Below, in pieces: positions 8,324-11,525 of a stretch of 11,525 bases of DNA. Position 1 is the first letter of the stretch; each line of letters opens with the position of its first letter. Both the position numbers and the translations under genes were made by a program. The notes under the pieces are model-generated. The model worked only from the letters and a program-made list of their open reading frames with translations. It did no database searches and was not told the DNA's origin. Source of the stretch: JBBBNV01 sp037137075 (GTDB lineage: Bacteria > Bacillota > Bacilli > Paenibacillales > NBRC-103111); contig NZ_JBBBNV010000054.1 of NCBI RefSeq assembly GCF_037137075.1, positions 1 through 11,525 of the forward strand, read 5' to 3'.

Positions 8324-9052
8324 TTAAAAGGCGCATTCATCAGTCGTATTCGTCAATTCTGACCATCTTGCGGATAATAACTTCGCATAGTCCAAAGAAA
8401 ACATTCCATAATGCCCCAGTGCATACCCGTCGTTTACTTCAATTAATAAAGTTTCCCCTTTATCGGTTATACCAATATCTACAGCATATCCTTTAGGAGC
8501 GGACTTGAACTGCATGACGATATTTTCAATGACCCGATAGTCAAAATGCGACCTCCAGTTCCCCCGATACCTGCGAACATCTAGAATATTCCCGTATCTG
8601 ACGAAGCATCTCCACTCTGCTACGAATTTGACCACATCCGAGCATAATATCTCAGGATCTTCACCATATGTCCCGCATCCCATTAAGTCCTTAGTGCCTC
8701 TAACCACAACTCCGGTAAACTTTTTATCCTCAACCGGCTTAATGAATACATTCCATTTCTCTGGATTATTTGCGATCACACTCAGTCTTGACTTCCACAC
8801 ATTTCTTCCTAAAAATGCAGTTAATTCTTCTGGATAGTCCATTTCAGGTGCAACAATATCATATTTGCTAAGCATGGTTCTGACATCATCGACATAACTG
8901 ACAATAACGTCTTCCTTTTGATGATCAGGCAATTCATTTACGTCTTGAAAATAGCGTATTTCAAAACCCATTTGTTTAAATCCGTCATAAGCAGCATAAA
9001 AATTATGATTCGCGATTTCATTATCAGGGCCTTTTTTTAGGTATATCTTCAA
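8324..9052 (-). CDS. ATP-grasp domain protein, R2K-clade type
   Basis: A 242-residue enzyme that probably uses ATP to activate a carboxylate and join it to an amine; the substrate is unknown. Sequence marks of the nucleotide and metal site: the lysine in FIKPVED (103-109), EWRCFVRYG (146-154) followed by RRYRGNW, the aspartate in VDIGI (191-195), and LIEVNDGYALGHYG (203-216) with the metal-binding Glu and Asn. This pattern matches the small R2K ATP-grasp families (DUF4343-like), which occur in bacteria and phages and have been proposed to modify proteins. Start is TTG at 9050-9052 with an AGGTGG site about 10 bases upstream. The gene looks more AT-rich than the helicase genes. It lies 60 bases after the Fic gene and ends before a hairpin. 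Confidence 0.8.
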   Translation of the reverse strand: MKIYLKKGPDNEIANHNFYAAYDGFKQMGFEIRYFQDVNELPDHQKEDVIVSYVDDVRTMLSKYDIVAPEMDYPEELTAFLGRNVWKSRLSVIANNPEKWNVFIKPVEDKKFTGVVVRGTKDLMGCGTYGEDPEILCSDVVKFVAEWRCFVRYGNILDVRRYRGNWRSHFDYRVIENIVMQFKSAPKGYAVDIGITDKGETLLIEVNDGYALGHYGMFSLDYAKLLSARWSELTNTTDECAF

Positions 9053-9112
9053 TAGTAACTCACCACCTCAAATCGAATATTCCCATGAAAGAACATTGCA
9101 ATCTTGAATGAT

Positions 9113-10234
9113 TTACTTTAGAAAATGAGCAAACTTTTCCGGAGCAATCCGAATGTCTTGAGCCAGCTTCTCGTATTCCGCGGATAGTTTAACCGAACGA
9201 ACTCTTTTGGCCTCTGGAACGCGCGGCTCAATGAATCCTTCTTCTCTCCAATGACTTACCTTTTCCCTTATAGAACGATCCGACAACCGAAGCAGGTCCC
9301 TCATCTCAGTTGTCGTTAGGGTGTCTTGTTTAAAGGTTAATTGAGCGAACACCATTCTTTGCTGGGGATCTAACCTGCGAATCAAATCCGGTTCGATTTT
9401 CGTCATTTGGACAGATTTCTCCGTTACGATGGCTGCGGCTTCTTGAAATACCTCCGCCAAGCCATCGATAAAGAATTCCAACCATGGCGTCAGGTCTGCC
9501 TCATTCCTACCAAAATAATAGTTGTGATGGAGGCCCAACTGGAGTCGGCGATAATATTCAGCCAAGTTACGGTCATAGAAATTCTCGAGTACGAATAAGC
9601 CCTTTAAGCCATATCCGCCGCGGCGTAAAAGATAGGTCGTAATCATCCGGGCCGTTCGGCCATTCCCGTCCATATACGGATGGATCGTCAGAAACTGCCA
9701 CATGAAAATCCCCGCTTTGATAGGAACAGGAACCGAATAGGTTTCAGGCGAATTCACCCATGCCACCAGATCCTCCATTAATACAGGGACATCATTCCAT
9801 TCCGGCGGCAAATAAAAACCGGAAGCATTGCGACTGCCTACTTGATTTTGTTCTTCGCGATAGTCGCTAATACGTGGTCTTCGTCCGTGCGATATTCGGA
9901 TAATGGCATGCAGCTTTTTAATAAATTCCTCTGTGACCGGGAGCTGCCTTTTTTCGGCTTCATCCAGGTATTCCAAAGCTTTCATTAAGTTATAAACTTC
10001 CTGCTCTTCATTGTCATCGCTGGTTTGGTACAAGACTTTTCGCTTCGTCGCTTCGTCAAGCGTGTTTCCTTCCATTTTCGTTGAAAGAATAACCGTCTTT
10101 TCCATAGATTCTTTCTTAAGCAAATCCAGAATAGATGCGGGCAATGGAAGCATATCCACTACAACACTGGCGCGTTGTATATCCATTAGTCTGCGGGCAA
10201 TGGTGTCCGTTATTGAATATTTGGGTGTGAACAT
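9113..10234 (-). CDS. Fic-family protein, class II, with C-terminal winged helix
   Basis: A 373-residue cytosolic protein that most likely transfers AMP from ATP to a target hydroxyl. The catalytic loop HPYMDGNGRTAR (185-196) has the key His185, Asp189 and Arg193. The flap region (YREEQNQVG and FYLPPEWNDVPVLMEDL, 125-156) is typical. An N-terminal helix carries STKMEG (51-56), fitting the (S/T)xxxE(G/N) inhibitory motif, with Glu55 expected to block ATP binding; this makes it a self-inhibited class II Fic. Residues about 290-350 form a winged helix (TTTEMRDLLRLSDRSIREKVSHWREEGF), common in bacterial Fic proteins and suggesting DNA binding. ATG at 10232-10234 has AAGGTGA 5 bases upstream, and a consensus -10 box lies 22 bases before the start codon. 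Target and trigger are unknown. Confidence 0.93.
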   Translation of the reverse strand: MFTPKYSITDTIARRLMDIQRASVVVDMLPLPASILDLLKKESMEKTVILSTKMEGNTLDEATKRKVLYQTSDDNEEQEVYNLMKALEYLDEAEKRQLPVTEEFIKKLHAIIRISHGRRPRISDYREEQNQVGSRNASGFYLPPEWNDVPVLMEDLVAWVNSPETYSVPVPIKAGIFMWQFLTIHPYMDGNGRTARMITTYLLRRGGYGLKGLFVLENFYDRNLAEYYRRLQLGLHHNYYFGRNEADLTPWLEFFIDGLAEVFQEAAAIVTEKSVQMTKIEPDLIRRLDPQQRMVFAQLTFKQDTLTTTEMRDLLRLSDRSIREKVSHWREEGFIEPRVPEAKRVRSVKLSAEYEKLAQDIRIAPEKFAHFLK

Positions 10235-10255
10235 AAAATCACCTTCCTCAATAAC

Positions 10256-10284
10256 ATTATACCATTGCCGCTATTTTGCCGCAA
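10256..10284 (-). promoter_or_regulatory. Promoter of the Fic gene with an overlapping direct repeat
   Basis: On the minus strand a perfect -10 TATAAT (10261-10256) lies 17 bases after TTGCGG (10284-10279), a weak -35. Two copies of GCGGCAA (plus strand TTGCCGC at 10265-10271 and 10276-10282), exactly 11 bases apart, occupy the space between and touch the -35. A protein bound there would block RNA polymerase, so this is a likely operator. The winged helix of the Fic protein is a candidate binder. Confidence 0.7.
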
Positions 10285-10314
10285 AGTCATTGTTCGATGG
10301 AGTTCATGCGACTT

Positions 10315-10890
10315 TTATTGATTACTGTTTTTTTCTCCAAGGATTAAATCAATCCATTCCTTATGTTCACGCCAACCATTCAAGACACGGATGCCTTGAT
10401 ATGCAAGCTTTTTTACCCATTCGGTTTCTGAACGCAGGGAATCTGCTTTTGTTGGCTGGGTATCAACGATCTGGAATTCCGGTTCGAGGCCATCCTTCCG
10501 GATACTTGCAATCCACTTTTTGTAGGCTCTATGTTTGTAAGAATCACGTAAATGGCCGGTTTTTCGATGTTCCATATCATGGGTTTGTCCAACGTAAAAG
10601 GGCATCTGTATTCGAGGATCAATAATTAGGTAGGTGTAATACGGCCCTTGTTCTTCCTCTTCTACAATAGACTGAGTTTTTGTAAAAATCTCTGATTGAT
10701 CAAAATGATAGTTGGGAGATTGTGTTTCTGAGGACATCTGCCTCCACCAAATTTCTGCAAGTTCTAACGTTGAGAACGATTTATACACAGCCCCTTTATA
10801 TCCTGTAACGTTTTGTTGGGCTCCTCCGTCCCATTTGTTATATATTCCTGGATTTTCACCCTTTACTACGACGTAGAATTTACTTTTCAT
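10315..10890 (-). CDS. GIY-YIG nuclease fused to an RNase H1-type hybrid-binding domain
   Basis: A 191-residue two-domain protein. Residues 5-49 match the viroplasmin / RNase H1 N-terminal domain that grips RNA/DNA hybrids and double-stranded RNA (FYVVVKGENPGIYNKW, then GYKGAVYKSFSTLELAEIWW). Residues about 84-175 match a GIY-YIG endonuclease: YTYLI (85-89), FYVGQT (98-103), Arg109, His113 and the catalytic glutamate in SETEWVKKL (154-162). A Glu-rich linker (77-80) joins them. ATG at 10888-10890 has GGAGG 6 bases upstream; a GTG at 10905 is also in frame but lies within the ribosome-binding region and is rejected. It sits 37 bases after a 55-codon gene and 80 bases before the Fic gene. Cutting at R-loops or hybrids is an inference from the domain pair. 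Confidence 0.85.
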   Translation of the reverse strand: MKSKFYVVVKGENPGIYNKWDGGAQQNVTGYKGAVYKSFSTLELAEIWWRQMSSETQSPNYHFDQSEIFTKTQSIVEEEEQGPYYTYLIIDPRIQMPFYVGQTHDMEHRKTGHLRDSYKHRAYKKWIASIRKDGLEPEFQIVDTQPTKADSLRSETEWVKKLAYQGIRVLNGWREHKEWIDLILGEKNSNQ

Positions 10891-10896
10891 GGATTT

Positions 10897-10901
10897 CCTC
10901 C
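10897..10901 (-). promoter_or_regulatory. Ribosome binding site deciding the GIY-YIG start
   Basis: Minus-strand GGAGG lies 6 bases before ATG (10890-10888). The upstream in-frame GTG (10905-10903) overlaps this site, so the 191-residue form is preferred. Confidence 0.8.
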
Positions 10902-10927
10902 CCACTGGTCATTGTTCCAGGTCTCAT

Positions 10928-11095
10928 CTACTTTTTCTCAAGTAGGGCGCGGTTGAACTCCTCATCGGTAATTTCTTCATTAAGCCGCTTCCGTAGGAGT
11001 TCTTTTTCTTCGTCATTCAGTTCAGCATCTTCGTAGGACCAGGAAGCATTCATCCTCCTAAAGATTTTCTCAAATTCTTGCCGTGATATTTTCAT
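10928..11095 (-). CDS. Small acidic protein, 55 residues, loosely VbhA-antitoxin-like
   Basis: ATG at 11093-11095 to TAG at 10928-10930. An in-frame stop lies two codons upstream, so this start is the longest possible; the ribosome binding site (TAGAGACC) is weak. An AGGAGG directly touching a second in-frame ATG (residue 15) is too close to be a normal site. The sequence is helical and charged: an N-terminal helix (ISRQEFEKIFRRM), a SWSYEDAELNDEEK segment, and a final EITDEEFNRALLEKK. The layout resembles VbhA-type Fic antitoxins, in which a Ser-x-x-x-Glu-Gly helix is followed by a GEIT-x-EE turn; here the helix reads SWSYED, with Asp in place of Gly. The same strand and the nearby Fic gene make this worth noting, but the match is by eye and the function is unproven. 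It precedes the GIY-YIG gene by 37 bases and is probably co-transcribed with it. Confidence 0.6.
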   Translation of the reverse strand: MKISRQEFEKIFRRMNASWSYEDAELNDEEKELLRKRLNEEITDEEFNRALLEKK

Positions 11096-11127
11096 AGGTC
11101 TCTATACCCGTTTCGAGAGATTTAATT

Positions 11128-11407
11128 TTACAGTGTCATCCGGTACAACGCTTTATTCTCCAGCCCTCGGATCGGATGTGTCCATAACTCTTTGTCCGAA
11201 GTGGCACTCAGCGCGTCCTCCGCCATCTGGAGTTTGGCATCCAATGCGTCGATATGATGCAGCGCTACCGCTTCCGCCGTTTGCGGTTGTACCGGGCTTC
11301 CCCATTCCCCGAGATTATGGTGGGAAAGAATAAGATGCTGCAATCCGATCACTTGTTCCGAATCGAACGGAAGTTCCAGCCGCAATGCGGCTTCGGTAAT
11401 CCAACTA
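11128..11407 (-). pseudogene. yhaM: 3'-5' exoribonuclease YhaM, C-terminal remnant cut by an insertion sequence
   Basis: About 92 residues remain of a protein that is normally a little over 300. The frame reads SWITEAALRLEL, then LQHLILSHHN, GEWGSPVQP, EAVALHHIDALDAKLQMAEDAL, and the family ending ENKALYRMTL. These are the last part of the YhaM HD phosphohydrolase domain and tail, which trims RNA from the 3' end. Homology stops abruptly at about 11404-11407; beyond it comes AT-rich DNA, an in-frame TAG, and the end of an IS630 transposase. The N-terminal OB-fold and most of the HD metal-binding residues are missing from this window. A TTG at 11383-11385 opens an 85-residue frame, but it has no use as an enzyme. 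The 5' part may survive on the other side of the insertion. Confidence 0.82.
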
Positions 11408-11525
11408 GTGCACTAAAACTTAAATATAACAACAGTTAAAAGCAAAGAACCTTGCCTTTATAAGTCCATTTAAAAGGCTTGGCCATGGTGGAGTTGAAGT
11501 AGTCGATAAACGCAAACACTTGTTT
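11408..11525 (-). mobile_element. IS630-family insertion sequence, one end only
   Basis: The transposase tail lies at the window edge. The DNA between its stop and the YhaM fragment (11408-11435) is AT-rich and begins with GTGCACTAAAACTTAAATATAAC, the likely terminal inverted repeat. A TA (11406-11407) sits exactly at the junction with YhaM; IS630 elements insert at TA and duplicate it. The other end is outside the window, so the inverted repeat cannot be confirmed. Confidence 0.72.
11436..11525 (-). CDS. IS630-family transposase, C-terminal end (partial)
   Basis: Twenty-nine residues plus TAA. The segment FIDYFNSTMAKPFKWTYKGK is the characteristic C-terminal signature of IS630-family DDE transposases, which end a few residues later, as here. 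The catalytic residues and start lie beyond the right edge. It is transcribed in the same direction as the disrupted YhaM gene and the downstream cluster, so read-through from the element could reach those genes. Confidence 0.82.
   Translation of the reverse strand, partial: KQVFAFIDYFNSTMAKPFKWTYKGKVLCF

Noticed and set aside
10928..10948. Inverted repeat CTACTT/AAGTAG at the end of the 55-residue gene as a terminator
   Set aside because: Only 6 base pairs, within the coding end, and no T-run follows on the minus strand.
11128..11385. An intact 85-residue gene starting at TTG 11385
   Set aside because: YhaM similarity continues upstream of this TTG to the insertion point, so this is a truncated remnant, not a separate gene.
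1..11525. CRISPR array, tRNA or rRNA
   Set aside because: No regularly spaced repeats and no tRNA- or rRNA-like segments were seen on either strand.

Overview
The window looks like a moderately GC-balanced Firmicute chromosome, most probably Paenibacillus or a close relative. This rests on strong GGAGG-type ribosome binding sites, frequent TTG and GTG starts, short intergenic gaps, and protein families typical of Bacilli (YhaM, AddAB-like subunits, WYL regulators). The genus is an inference; no 16S or marker gene is present.

All confident genes except a 26-residue tail at the left edge lie on the minus strand, so the functional order runs right to left. At the far right is the end of an IS630-family insertion sequence that has cut the gene for the exoribonuclease YhaM; only the YhaM C-terminal part remains. 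Then follow a 55-residue acidic protein with a loose resemblance to VbhA-type Fic antitoxins, a fusion of an RNA/DNA-hybrid-binding domain to a GIY-YIG nuclease, a Fic-family (probable AMP-transferase) protein with its own inhibitory helix and a C-terminal winged helix, a small ATP-grasp enzyme of the R2K type, and a stand-alone HIRAN-domain protein. The left two-thirds holds a compact three-gene unit: a WYL-domain regulator, an AddB-like Fe-S nuclease that has lost its ATP-binding loop, and an AddA-like helicase-nuclease. It closes with a strong intrinsic terminator at 409-449.

The nuclease-helicase pair is smaller than the housekeeping AddAB of Bacilli and sits directly under a WYL regulator, the same regulator class that controls BREX and CBASS defence loci. 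It is best read as an accessory AddAB-like DNA-end-processing machine, possibly for phage defence or damage repair. The neighbouring genes (Fic, GIY-YIG, ATP-grasp, HIRAN) are also families common in conflict or mobile regions. Together with the IS630 insertion this makes the window look like an accessory island, though no single piece is proven to be a defence system from sequence alone.

Noncoding points of note: a consensus -10 promoter before the Fic gene with two 7-base direct repeats exactly 11 bases apart between -35 and -10; a terminator-like hairpin whose 3' arm contains the ribosome binding site of the HIRAN gene; and a second pair of 7-base direct repeats 10 bases apart ahead of the WYL gene. 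The stretch 82-407 holds no gene I can support.
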